From positions 62,001 to 126,000 of the forward strand of contig JARVZY010002396.1 of assembly GCA_030686995.1 (NCBI GenBank): a DNA stretch of 64,000 nucleotides, written 5' to 3'. This stretch comes from Artemisia argyi (taxonomy: Eukaryota; Streptophyta; Magnoliopsida; Asterales; Asteraceae). The first letter of the stretch is position 1, and each line of letters opens with the position of its first letter. Positions 1 to 9,932 of the stretch are shown piece after piece. The notes below the pieces were generated by a model. That model ran no database searches. It saw nothing but the letters and a program-made list of their open reading frames with translations, and was not told the DNA's origin. The translations under genes and the position numbers were made by a program.

Positions 1-666
1 GTGGAACAAGAGAGAAGAGGCTAGCGGTAAAAGACTTCTGTGGGTTTGCTTGTAACGTGACATAGAAGGGAGAAGTACACGTCGTCTTGTGAAACAAAGA
101 CGAGTGGGTTAAAAACTTTGTGAAACCGGGTTTAAACAGTCACAAAGGGAAGGAAGCGTGGAAAACGCGAGGATTGAAGGTTGTTGTGGAAACGGTTTGT
201 GATATAACCGAGAAGATTAAAAGAGTACTCAAGGATTGATTGTGGAAAATGCATTGAAGTGACACAAGGTTAACAACAACAACGAAACAGAAACAAAAGA
301 AACACTCGTTTGTTTTGGTTGAAGATACCGAGAGGTATCAAGTTTGAGTGGGAAAAGACTTGGATTTCGAAGGAAAAGCAACAAAGACAAAACAAAGATT
401 CACTTGGAAGGAGACCGAGAACAACTAGGGCTTGTTTGGAAGGATACCACGAACAAGAAGGAGTCTTGGGGACGTTTTGTGAAGACGAAGTTAAGTCAAC
501 ACACAAGGGAATATAGCAACGCGAGGAACAGGTGTGGAACACCAAAAGGAAAAGAAGGATACTCGTTTTTGGTTGCGGGCAGAATTCAAAGCCAACACAT
601 GAAAGGAAGAACGAGGAGAAGAGCATGAAGACTCGAAGAACAAGACTTAAACAATTAGGGGGGAAA
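1..666 (+). mobile_element. 3' internal part of a Copia-type LTR retrotransposon
   Basis: This purine-rich, lysine-codon-rich stretch ends in a polypurine tract (654-666, a run of G then AAA) placed directly before a sequence starting TGTTGG. That is the usual 3' end of a plus-strand LTR element. I found no recognisable gag, protease, integrase or reverse transcriptase in any frame; the open frames here (68-154 codons) look accidental. The rest of the element lies left of the window. It may be a large non-autonomous derivative. Confidence 0.6.
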
Positions 667-1014
667 TGTTGGACCATAATTGCATAAGTCTTGTTGGACA
701 AAGTTCTATGCTCGGTGTACATTTGTAATAACAAAAAGTCAAAGGGCTGTTTGTGTTAGTTTAGTTAGTTAATAACCGAATAGCGGTTAAAGGTAGTTAG
801 AAGTTAGTTATGTAGTTAGTTATTCGGTTATATCTGTTAGTGAAAAGACATGATGGTTCGGTAGGAACCTTATAAAAATGCAGCATATGTAAATTTTTTA
901 AAGTGTGTCAAATATAACAATGTAACGATATTATGTTGTTACTAGTATAGAATCATTCTTGTCAATCTTGTGATAATTTCGATCCTGGAGATATTAGAGT
1001 AAACCTGTGTATCA
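667..1014 (+). repeat. 3' LTR of the Copia-type element
   Basis: The repeat begins TGTTGG right after the polypurine tract and ends about ATCA, where sequence homologous to the first exon of a cytochrome b561 gene resumes. The right border was set by alignment to the paralogous block near 15990 and could be off by a few bases. The following GACAA would be the right target-site duplication; the left copy is outside the window. Confidence 0.6.
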
Positions 1015-1077
1015 GACAACGATAGCAATTGATATCACTAACAAATGAGTGAATATGACCAAACGCATTGCTGCCAT
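1015..1077 (-). pseudogene. Cytochrome b561 copy E: first-exon fragment
   Basis: On the minus strand this encodes 21 residues starting ATG at 1077 (MAAMRLVIFTHLLVIS...), the first transmembrane helix of a cytochrome b561. It aligns closely with the first exon of the pseudogene near 16 kb, but keeps the ATG and lacks an 8-base insertion seen there. The exon is cut by the Copia-type LTR at 1014, so the remaining exons, if any, lie left of the window beyond the insertion. The gene is therefore broken. Confidence 0.7.
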
Positions 1078-1347
1078 GGAAGCGCCACCAATAGACACAG
1101 ACAGACCGAACTACAAGATTAGTCTACTGAAATCAATTATGATATAAGACCAGAAAAGACATCTAAACATAGAAATATACAAAAACAAAACAAACGGCTT
1201 CTTGTTATATCATGAAAAGCTAGCAAGAAATAGTTAAAATAATAACGTTAGTTATACATTATTTTTATCGTTTTAGTATCTGGATATGAGGCGACTAATT
1301 AAATCTAGATGGTCCAAGTCCACCATCACATATGAACTGTGAATTAT
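1078..1347. other. Upstream flank of copy E, homologous to about 16060-16375
   Basis: This is non-coding sequence that aligns with the flank of the pseudogene near 16 kb, with shared stretches such as ACCGAACTACAAGATTAGTC. It is the left part of a block duplicated as a unit with the b561 genes. It ends in a 39-base segment (1309-1347) that recurs exactly at 5013-5051. Confidence 0.65.
1309..1347 (+). repeat. 39-bp direct repeat, left copy
   Basis: This segment is identical over 39 bases to 5013-5051. In the paralogous block near 16338-16378 it is present once in diverged form. The two copies bracket a 3.7-kb insertion, so this is either an unusually long target-site duplication or a duplication made during repair. 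Confidence 0.75.
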
Positions 1348-1378
1348 TTGTTTATTCATACCCACAAACAAAAGAATG

Positions 1379-1428
<50 letters not shown>

Positions 1429-1458
1429 CTTTTTTTTAAGGCGGCTGAGATGGTGGCG

Positions 1459-1765
1459 TGATATGTACTACTAGAAATCACAAAGAAAATGAAGTAGTAC
1501 TTTCAAGATAATAGGCAATTCCAAGAAATAAGAATAGAATCACGAATTATAATAAACAAGGTTTTGTTATTGATAGATGAAAGTTTAAAGAAGAAAGGAG
1601 ATTACAATTCATTAACTACCGTTAAGAGATTACAACTCATGTATTTATACAGGGAAAAGGGTAAAAGTAAATGGGCGAAAAGAACGGTTGTGGGTTATGT
1701 TTGACTTTTCTGTTTTGACTCTTCATGTTGACTTTTGTTGACTTGATCATTTTAGACACATAACA
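1459..1765 (-). repeat. 3' LTR of the gypsy element
   Basis: A 307-bp terminal repeat that reads TGTTATGTGTC... to ...TATCA on the minus strand. It is about 98% identical by eye to 4427-4733. A weak purine tract precedes it on the minus strand (from about 1780 down). Confidence 0.85.
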
Positions 1766-1802
1766 ATCCATCCTGCTTGAAATGATGCTTGTCCTCAAGC
1801 AT

Positions 1803-2891
1803 CTAAGTAAAATTGATGCAACCTTCCATAGGATCTTTAACCCATGCTTCTGTAGCATCAGCAAAACTTGTCTTCAGCAAAACTTGTCTTAACCAAACAC
1901 TCAAAAACAGCAAATCTCTTCGTATGCCAAACACCCAAAAACAGCAAGTTATGCCAACAATAAGCTGAATGAAGCACTTATCAACAACACTTTTATGAGC
2001 AACTTGTATCAACATTTGTTCATCATCCTCTATTACAACACTATTTGTCAATGTGTCTTCTAACTTACTGATAAAGGTGTTGCAATCCATAAGTGTGGCC
2101 ATCTGATGCGTATTCACAAGTCCTATTCCCTAAGTGTGGCCAGCCAAAACACCCATATGACTTCGTACAATTATGCTCACTTTGAACCCATTATCAGTTA
2201 GCTTACCTTGAGAATTATTAGCACATAGAGGTTGATCATGGCCATTAAGGCCAGCTTCCTTACTTCCTTACCAACAACAAAATCAATGAATGTACCCTTT
2301 AAACCTGGTCCATTTCCAATGGTTTCCTGTTTGTAAGTATCTTCATACAAAGAGTTGAATGATTTGCCACTAATGGATATGTCCCCTGCAAGTTCAATAC
2401 TTACTTCAGTGTGCGCTAGTTCAGGTACAATGTCCATTTCTAGCCCTTCTTCTTCCACCATACTTTGAGATGACTCTCTATGATTAAACTGTGACACACC
2501 TTGAACACTTTCCATAACAACACAATTGAGATAATTCTTTATTGGCCAAATGTTCCCATGCCAATCACCCTCACTAACCACTATATAACTCCTCTGAACA
2601 TGATCTTCTCATAATTTCGAAAGATTCGTCACACGTATTTCTCATCAATTCAAATCCCAAATTCTCCTTTATTATATCAAACTTAGTAACCCTTGATGCA
2701 CTAGTAAAAGATTTCATAACTCCCTGATTCATCTTGCTACCCATAAGTTCAACAACATCAAATTTCCAAAAGTGGGCACCCATTATATTCATATTCCCAT
2801 CTAAACGTAAAATATCCTCATGATCAAGTAGATTCCTAATGAACTTATTATCACATTCCTCCTGTCGTAGGAACAATTTGGCAATTAGCAC
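1803..2891 (-). pseudogene. Internal ORF remnants of the gypsy element, not pol-like
   Basis: Three consecutive minus-strand open stretches (2574-2891, 2198-2581, 1803-2117) of 105, 127 and 104 codons occupy the place where pol would normally lie. They are acidic and hydrophilic (segments such as FWKFDVVELMG and DEEDEQM-like runs) and show no RT, RNase H, chromodomain or integrase motifs. They may be one decayed frame. I do not recognise the family. Confidence 0.4.
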
Positions 2892-3105
2892 ATTTGATTT
2901 CCCAACTGATGCAAGCTGTAACTTACAACTTGTATCGACATCATGTTTATTAACAACATTTTTATCGTCACAGCCCCATAAATCAAAAACTCATTTTCCC
3001 CCCGGATCAAACACTTGTTTAGTTGTTGGAATTAATTCAACATTCATGTTAGCTTTATCCACATATCCCTGAATAAGGGAAGAAATGTATAAACAATTAA
3101 AGCAC

Positions 3106-3699
3106 TTAAGTCTCCCAAACAATAATGCATTTCTGATTCTTATCGATCGACCTGACTTCACATTTACTTAAATCACCAATACCAACTCGATTGAAACCCG
3201 ATGTCAACGGCTGATCAGCACTTAATCCATTATTTCCCTCAACTCCTATAATACTTCCGGCTACCATATTAACAACTAAACCGTTTCCCTCGTCAACTGA
3301 TTTCAACCCATCTTCAGTTGATTTAGGACTCTTTAAAATTTTCTCTAAATTCATTCCTACACCAAGTTCACCCTGAGTAGAACCTGATGTTAACATCTGA
3401 TTATGAACCTCTATGACCTCCTTATAGGTTTCAGTCACCCTACCCTCTTCAAATCCAAAATCTTGCAACACTTTTACTTTAAGATCACATTCTTTAATAC
3501 CAATGGTATTGTCGACCATGTCATTTGCTACTTTAACACCTTCTTCAAAAAATTTCTTTATTGGCATTTCATCACACCTTTTATGCGCACTATAATCTTT
3601 TTCATCTTCCACTTGATAATAACCATCATTTGCCACATAATCTTCCAAATTATCACCAAGAATCCAACTAAAACTTGATCTTTTAACACTATACAACAA
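3106..3699 (-). CDS. Unrecognised 197-aa ORF inside the gypsy element
   Basis: A minus-strand open frame of 197 codons between the Gag remnant and the 3' ORF remnants. It is acidic, with many D, E and G residues, and has no transmembrane segment or motif that I recognise. The first residues overlap the end of the Gag frame in another phase, so an internal deletion probably fused unrelated segments. It could be an expressed product of a non-autonomous element or simply an open remnant. Translation is not supported by anything beyond its length. Confidence 0.3.
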   Translation of the reverse strand: MLYSVKRSSFSWILGDNLEDYVANDGYYQVEDEKDYSAHKRCDEMPIKKFFEEGVKVANDMVDNTIGIKECDLKVKVLQDFGFEEGRVTETYKEVIEVHNQMLTSGSTQGELGVGMNLEKILKSPKSTEDGLKSVDEGNGLVVNMVAGSIIGVEGNNGLSADQPLTSGFNRVGIGDLSKCEVRSIDKNQKCIIVWET

Positions 3700-4171
3700 A
3701 ATTGTGTTTTTTCAACATCACTGGATCTTTTCAAAATAGCATTTCTATACAAATCCCAACCCACATCTTCACCTAAAAATCTCACAAAGTGCTTATGCCA
3801 CTCTAACGCAATGCCAAAGACATGTATAGATATGTGACTTACCTTGCTCTCATCAGGGATGTTGTTGACTTTAAAGAACTGTTCACACTTGTAAAGCCAA
3901 CCCCTCACATCATCACCAACTCAATCTTTGTGGCTCTTGTGTATGACATGTGTTGGTTACCTTGAGACCCACCATTGGAACCACTACTAGAACCACCATT
4001 ACTAGTGCCTTTACCAGATCTCAATCTTGCCAACTCAGTCCTCATCTCTGCCATCATTTGTTGTAATTCCCCCACAGTTTGATTCAGAGACTCCATTGTA
4101 AGATCTTGAGTTCTTGTTGCATTGCTTCTTGTTTCCACCATCGTACCAATAACACTATCACTAATCAACAA
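3558..4171 (-). pseudogene. Gypsy-type Gag N-terminal remnant
   Basis: Two minus-strand frames make up this remnant. Positions 3905-4171 encode the Gag head (METRSNATRTQDLTMESLNQ..., then a predicted coiled coil QTVGELQQMMAEM and a glycine/serine linker). Positions 3558-3908 encode the conserved Gag core (RGWLYKCEQFFKV, then ISIHVFGIALEWHKHFV). In full-length relatives these are one frame. Here they are shifted, and the core is truncated after WDLYRNAI. Gag forms the retrotransposon particle; this one is broken. Confidence 0.7.
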
Positions 4172-4426
4172 TGGAATAGCGTTTATTGGTTCTGTTCTTG
4201 ATTACTCGACCCAATTGCTGCTAATCATCTTGTTCAAAACTAGAGGATTTAAGCCTCCGGCGCTAGTCTTGTGATCAGTCGACACTAATCAGATGTAAAA
4301 AGAACAGTGAAATTAGTGGTGGCTAATTTCTTGCCGGAAATCTTGGTTTCTTGCCGGAATTTGGCCGGAAAAGATGACCGGAGTTTCAAGAATGTCAGTG
4401 TAACAAACTTGAATGTATCTGGCAAT

Positions 4427-4733
4427 TGATATGTACTACTAGAAATTACAAAGGAAATGAAGTAGTACTTTCAAGATAATAGGCAATTCCAAGAAATAAG
4501 AATAGAATCACGAATTATAATGAACAAGGTTTTGTTATTGATAGATGAAAGTTTAAAGAAGAAAGGAGATTAAAATTCATTAACTACCGTTAAGAGATTA
4601 CAACTCATGTATTTACACAGGGAAAAGGGTAAAAGTAAATGGGCGAAAAGAACGGTTGTGGGTTATGTTTGACTTTTCTGCTTTGACTCTTCATGTTGAC
4701 TTTTGTTGACTTGATCATTTTAGACACATAACA
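4427..4733 (-). repeat. 5' LTR of the gypsy element
   Basis: The partner of 1459-1765. Six differences in 307 bases were counted by eye. The target duplication TGGCG follows at 4734-4738. Upstream on the minus strand the expected primer-binding site is not a clear match to a common tRNA. Confidence 0.85.
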
Positions 4734-5012
4734 TGGCGGCGACGGCTGGGATGATGGTGGCCGGCGTATGGGGTGGTGGTGGACGGCGGATGGGATGGGT
4801 TGGTGATGGGAAGCGTCTATGATAGGGTTTGTCAAATGAAGAGGTAAGAAGAGAAAGTAGATGTCTGAATTTTGGAAGAGAAAAGAAGAGGAAAGAAGCT
4901 CTTTTGTTTGAAAAAAACAAACATCTTCCTCTGTGCACCCGCAGAGGAAAGAAGTTAAAAGAGGCAATAAGAGCTTATTTTGAAAAAATAAACAAGGCCT
5001 AAGTAAATCAAC

Positions 5013-5830
5013 ATGGTCCAAGTCCACCATCACATATGAACTGTGAATTATGGAGTATTATTTTATTTGGAAATCAAATGAGGTGATGGAAGTTTAAGGA
5101 ATAGTGATGTAAAAGATTTATATAGACAGAATTCCAATATTGGTTTGATACGGGCCAATAGTATATCCAAACTGATATCAAATGGAAGGCCAAGATATAA
5201 GTTTTTGCGAGGTACTAATATGAGGCTAGTATAAGTTGTGGGTCAGTATGCCTCCAGAAGGACAATAGAAGTGAAGCTTAATTGACTCATTATAGAACAA
5301 ACCATGTCTAGTAAGGTCCAAAATTGTCTTTAATTGTGGTGTTTATGGTGGAGTCATCCATGAGATAATTCCACAACTTCTATGATGTTTTTCAAACTCT
5401 TACTCGCCACCTATGTCCGATCAAAGTGCTTTAATTGTCTTGCCTTTTTGATTATGTACTTCATTTGACATTCTTTGAAATCCCCAAATCTTATCGGCGA
5501 GTATGGTTAATAAAATTTTACTTTTAAATCATTTATCACAAGAAAGTTATTAATTTTAATTGTATATTACTATGTACATTATTAATGAAATTTTTCAAGA
5601 GTGACATAAAGTTCCTGTTTTGAACCATCAATCTAATTAGAAACAAAAGTTACCAATGTAACTCAGGGTAGTGTTATATCTCAGAAACATCTAATCGACA
5701 GGAAAGGATTTATTCATGTCAATGAGAACAAAAGCAAATATAACTTAGATTCAAAAATATTATTAATTACACAAAACATATATGATAAGGCTACTGCAAA
5801 AGCCTCTAGTTTTTCACATGATTTATTAAT
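5013..5830. other. Duplicated block homologous to about 17485-18330
   Basis: Starts with the right 39-bp direct repeat (5013-5051). From about 5072 (AAATGAGGTGATGGAAG) it aligns with 17487 onward, including a Copia integrase fossil, AT-rich flanks and the region just 3' of a b561 gene. It ends near 5830, where unrelated sequence was inserted; homology resumes at about 7890. Confidence 0.7.
5215..5510 (-). pseudogene. Copia integrase fossil, older copy
   Basis: The minus strand retains fragments of a Copia integrase core. It aligns with the better preserved copy at 17680-17985 but has more frame breaks. It holds no usable ORF. Its value is as a marker: the same fossil in both blocks shows that it was present before the block was duplicated. 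Confidence 0.6.
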
Positions 5831-6855
5831 ATACATTAACTAGAACTAGTTATAATATCTGTGCACGCACAGGGTTTTTAAAATTTTGATTTGATTATGT
5901 ATTATTATCGATTAAAAAATAAACCACTTAACTTGTTTCAAATAATTTTACTTAGTGGACTAAAGATAAAAAAAATCATGTGTATATATGTTCTAATGCA
6001 ACGGGGAGAAAATTAATCCCCTTGTGGCCACGGAGGTTCACCTGCGCCGACTCCGGGCTATCCAAAAGGGTAGTCGCCATGGGATTAGTCGGCTCGCAAT
6101 GTCGAGTCGGAAACCCATGTTACTTAAAAAAAAAAAAAAAAAATCTACCTATTATTTTAGGAGAATATTTTTGGATTAAAAATTATATTTTATTATTCAA
6201 GCAAAATCATATGATAATACTTGACTTGCATGAGATGTTAGTAATATATGCTTTTAGTTTTGCAAACCCTTGCTATCAATTTACGATGTGTTTTGTAATT
6301 GTGGTATTATTATTATTATTATTTTTTTTTTAGAAGGTGATTCTTATCAAATAAGGATTGTGATGCATGCATTTTTTTATAATTTAAAGAAAACACCTTC
6401 TATATTAAAGAATGACTATCTAACCGCTGTGTTTTTTTTTTTGGTTTTTTTTAATAATTAGCTTTGTATAACGTTTTTAACTGACAGAGATGTTGAGTTT
6501 GAGGTTAATATTGTTATTTAACTTTAACTATTGATATCATGTTGTACAAAGAATTTAGTGGCACATAATGAGCGTTGATGAAGTTAAAATATGCTCCGTA
6601 AAGTTTTTTAAATGTTTTTATGGAAATCCATATATAAGTTTTAAATAACAATTTCATGAGTCGTTTTTATAAGTAGAATCACGTATATTTATTTTATATC
6701 AAAGTAACTCATGCTTACCATTTGTTATTTATATTCCCGTTATTAATAATTTAGCCGTATTTCAAATCCATGTACACATAAATTAAACTTTTATATAGTA
6801 ACATGAGTCCTTATTTAAAAAAATATTCTAATGGATTAAAGTTTAAAACTAATGT
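5831..6855. other. AT-rich inserted spacer
   Basis: No gene is seen. This is sequence absent from the paralogous block at 18.3 kb. It includes a SINE-like segment (5985-6145), a run of TTA repeats near 6310 and several T or A runs. The open frames at 5980-6333 and 6270-6461 cross these simple repeats and are not credible genes. Confidence 0.5.
5985..6145 (+). mobile_element. Probable SINE or retroposon with poly-A tail
   Basis: A GC-rich island in very AT-rich DNA, ending in an A run at 6127-6143. It has the compact, promoter-like make-up of plant SINEs (a segment GGTTCACCTGCGCCGAC could be a decayed box B), but I could not define both target duplications. A different high-copy repeat is possible. 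Confidence 0.4.
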
Positions 6856-7349
6856 CAAGGTTGTAAAAATCGCTAGGCGCTAGTGAGGCGGTCGGGTAGG
6901 GCCTAGCGATTAATCGGTTAGGCGGGGATTAATCGGATTGAAATTTTTATGCATAAAATTGTAATTTTAGATATTATATTATATTATATGTATAAGATAA
7001 GCATAATGTGTCAAAGTTCAAATATTTCGGGTGTTCAAATATAAACATAATACATAATTCTTCAAAGTTCAAAGTCAAACATAGATATTACTCGGTTTGT
7101 TGACTATTTTTAAGCGATCTTTGACTGACTTTATCCAATTAATCGGTTTGTTGACCAATTTTTAAGCGATTTTGACTGATTTCTAAGCGATTTTGTTGAC
7201 CGCTTTTAAGCAATTTTGTCCGATTAATCGGATTAGACCGATTTTTAAGCGATCTTTGACCAAAGCGATTAAATAGGCCGATTATGATAAATCAAGGCGT
7301 TTAGTGAGCGATCAGCAATTATGCGGGGCGGCCAATTTTTACAACAGAG
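6856..7349. mobile_element. hAT-type MITE, 494 bp
   Basis: Ends are inverted (left CAAGGTTGTAAAAATCG, right reading inward CTCTGTTGTAAAAATTGG) and share the core GTTGTAAAAAT. An exact 8-bp duplication ACTAATGT flanks both sides (6848-6855 and 7350-7357), as expected for the hAT superfamily. The inside is full of imperfect CGATTAATCGG motifs and has no ORF. A related decayed copy may lie in an intron near 26.3 kb. Confidence 0.75.
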
Positions 7350-7976
7350 ACTAATGTTAGTTTAAAAAATATTTAACGTATATTAAAACTAATTCTTATA
7401 TTTACTAAATTTACTTTAATTGATGAAAGTAAAAAAAATAATAATAATAAAAAATAACCAACCTAACCTAATACTATTACTCATGTAATTTTAAACAAAG
7501 TTAACATTATAAAGTATATGGGTATAAAGTGTAAGGGGTTAATTGTTTATTATCTAAAGTTATTAAAAAACATGGCGACTTATAATTTTACACTTAACTC
7601 TAATATATTTAAAATTCAACCAAAGTTTTATTAATTACCTCCTCTTTTCTTAAGTTTTTATTTTCATAAATTTGACACCTATATTTTTATGTGTTTTTTT
7701 ATCAATCAAATTCTCCACCAAATTTATCAAAGTTTGACCAAAATCAATTCAATTTTGACTTTTTATTGGCCAATCATATTGCTTAATTTCGCTTATGTGT
7801 CAAAATCGAGCTCTCCTATTGGTCCAATTTTTTTTTCAATGAGAAGGGTTTTGCAAAAACACTCCAAAATGATGTAATTCTTGTATTATATAAAAGATGA
7901 ACTGCAACGAATAAAGACAATACGAATAAATTTGGTTAATATATGATCATAGACATAGGGACAACGTCAATGGCCA
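7350..7976. other. AT-rich spacer and 3' flank of b561 copy D
   Basis: From 7350 to about 7890 I see only AT-rich sequence. From about 7890 the paralogous block resumes, matching 18331 onward (ATGAACTGCAACGAATAAA), and leads into the last exon of copy D. Confidence 0.5.
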
Positions 7977-8177
7977 TTAGTTTCTCCGGTGTAGGATGAT
8001 GCTAAGGCCAACAACTATCCCGAAAAAGAGTATCAGTAATCCTATAAAGTTGATAATCAATGCTTCTTGTTCATGTCGTAGGCCTTGGAAAATAAATATT
8101 TGGGTCAACCCGGTCACAGCAGTCACTACCGTCATGAAAAGATAACTATGCCAAAGAAAGAATGCGATGGAAGCATT

Positions 8178-8572
8178 TGTTGGTAATGATTCACATGCCT
8201 GTATTGAAGCCAATTTCTTTGCAAGACATCTTTGTAATTAACCATGATTTGTGTGTGTGAGTAAAACTGTGTTTATGGAACAAATTATGCAAACACTGAT
8301 ATCAAATAAGGGACAATGTTTACAAGACTCGATCTAGACCTATATATACTTTATGAAACGACATGACAGTTGCTTTAGAAGCATTGTGTCGTTTCAACAT
8401 AACTAATTAACTGTCTTTAACTGCCAGCTAATACCTAACTTTCTAACAGGTTGTTTGGGTTAAGGCTTTGACCCAACCCATTACATGTAGCCTTTATAAA
8501 ATACGACCCATACCACTTAAACATAAAATCTATATTGTACTTTTAATATTCACAAGCATTATATAGGTTACA
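8178..8572 (-). repeat. 3' LTR of the ARID element
   Basis: A 395-bp repeat that reads TGTAACCTATATAATG... to ...TTACCAACA on the minus strand. It matches 10104-10505 with about twenty differences and small indels. The upstream ORF runs into its start before stopping at 8543. Confidence 0.85.
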
Positions 8573-9838
8573 TCTCCTCCCTAATGCTTGAATGTTAAAA
8601 TTTCCATACTGCTTGGTTCTTTTCTTGATGACAATGAAATCATCACTGCTTGATGTGCTTCCTTGTTCATCTTCATCTGATGTATCTTCCATGTTGCTTT
8701 CCATTTTGACACCAAACTGTGCAGTTTTCTTTGGAGTTCCTTCCAGTGCACCTTCTATTTCAACACTTATCCCTGCATAGCCTAGTGGATCTTTTACATG
8801 AGCAGTCCCACTGCTATTCCCAACCACTTCACCTTTTGGCTCTTCCGGCTTGGATCTCTATGCTTCCTCATAGCAAATTTTCACCATTCCTATATACTCC
8901 TTGTAGCATTCTTTAACTGCTTCCTCATCATCCTGTGTCAATCCTAGTAACTGTGCAACCTTTTTCCATTTGCTCCCAAAGGTAACATTCATGTATCCAC
9001 CCAAGTTGTCCACTAACTTGTACAATCCCAACAGATCAACCTTTACCATCCTAATAACTGGTGGTAAATCTCCTAACACATCTTGTTTTAAGTAAACTAG
9101 ATAGAACCATTCTACCATATCACTGAACTTCTTGCTTAACACTTCCCAATTTCTATACACCAACCTGTCTATCTTAATTAAATCTAAGAAAGATATAATC
9201 CTTGGAAGTGTGTTTACCTTCATAGCATATAGTGTCCCATTCAAATTGAGGTATTCATCATCTATGTAGTCTTGAACATCATCCTTGTCCATTTTGAGAT
9301 CCTCAATGCCCTTGATCAACAGACATTCTTCCTTAGGATAGATTGACCGGAAATAATCATCAAGGAATTTATTATGCTTTGAGATTATGCTCCCTGAATC
9401 CTCTTCTGCCATGGTGCTATCTCCTTGTACTTCTACTGCCTTTCTTCCATCATCAAACACGTACTTCAAACTGCATTTGTTGTGACCATATGTCACAATA
9501 TAACCTTGATCTTCTAACTGATCTATGCTAAGTACATTCAATGTAATCTCTGGTGTGTAGAGTACATTGGGTATCACCAAACTTCCTTCCTTTGTTTGAA
9601 TAGTTGCCTCACCAATTCCATAAGAGAGTATGAATTTATTCTCTTCTTCTTCAATCCCTTCCATTTTAAACCGATTTATCATCCTTTTGAATAGAGATTT
9701 CGTTGGACACATATGCTTTTCGTAGGCACTGCTGATGTACCATATGTTGTCCCACCTTCCAGTGTCTGATCCTTCAACCATGTAATCTGTGATTACATGT
9801 ACTCTTTCCTGATACTTCAATTTTTCTTCAACTTGCAT
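8543..9838 (-). pseudogene. Protease-like plus ARID-domain protein of the LTR element, one in-frame stop
   Basis: The minus-strand frame from ATG 9838 is open for 326 codons to a TAG at 8860-8858. It continues in the same frame to 8543 with an acidic, serine-rich tail (about 105 more codons). Residues about 30-130 resemble the Copia protease region and its LLSV-type tail (WYISSAYEKHM, then NVLYTPEITLNVLSIDQL), but the catalytic DSG is replaced by SSA. Residues about 230-326 match an ARID DNA-binding fold (VDLLGLYKLVDNLGG, then WKKVAQLLG and CYKEYI). ARID domains bind AT-rich DNA in chromatin proteins. The product may target nuclear DNA or be an inert passenger. The stop could be a recent mutation of this copy. 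Confidence 0.75.
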
Positions 9839-9918
9839 GGGGAACTTCTCTTTGTAGAAACTTCCTATTAAGGTACAGAACCGAGGCTTCAGAACCTTTC
9901 TCCAGGCTTCAGAACCGA

Positions 9919-9932
9919 GGCTCTGGTACCAA
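9919..9932 (-). other. Primer-binding site of the ARID element
   Basis: The minus strand reads TTGGTACCAGAGCC directly after the 5' LTR terminus CCAACA. It differs at one base from the common plant TGGTATCAGAGC site complementary to the 3' end of initiator tRNA-Met. It fixes the LTR border at 9933. Confidence 0.8.

Larger units (their letters stand above)
1459..4733 (-). mobile_element. Non-autonomous Ty3/gypsy LTR retrotransposon
   Basis: Two 307-bp LTRs (1459-1765 and 4427-4733) differ at about six positions and start TG and end CA. The 5-bp target duplication TGGCG is present on both sides (1454-1458 and 4734-4738). On the minus strand the 5' end encodes a gypsy-type Gag N-terminus (see 3558-4171), and just before the 3' LTR is the LEDKH-like coding remnant common at gypsy 3' ends. 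No reverse transcriptase, RNase H or integrase could be found. The element is young by LTR similarity but cannot encode its own mobilisation proteins. Confidence 0.85.
1348..5012. mobile_element. Composite insertion between 39-bp direct repeats
   Basis: The outer insert consists of 1348-1458 and 4739-5012. It was itself interrupted by a Ty3/gypsy element at 1459-4733. A run of about 48 A residues lies at 1379-1426, near one end. The right part (4739-5012) is G-rich and purine-biased and ends in an A/T-rich tract followed by GGCC. I cannot assign the outer insert to a family. The poly-A and long duplication would fit target-primed retrotransposition; an ordinary DNA transposon would not give 39 bases. 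Confidence 0.4.

Noticed and set aside
270..734. 154-codon minus-strand ORF
   Set aside because: It lies across the Copia polypurine tract and LTR start; its cysteine/phenylalanine-rich reading is the complement of a purine-rich strand and has no family resemblance.
6900..7320. Repeated CGATTAATCGG words considered as a regulatory cluster
   Set aside because: They lie inside a MITE with clear ends and target duplication, so the element explains them.
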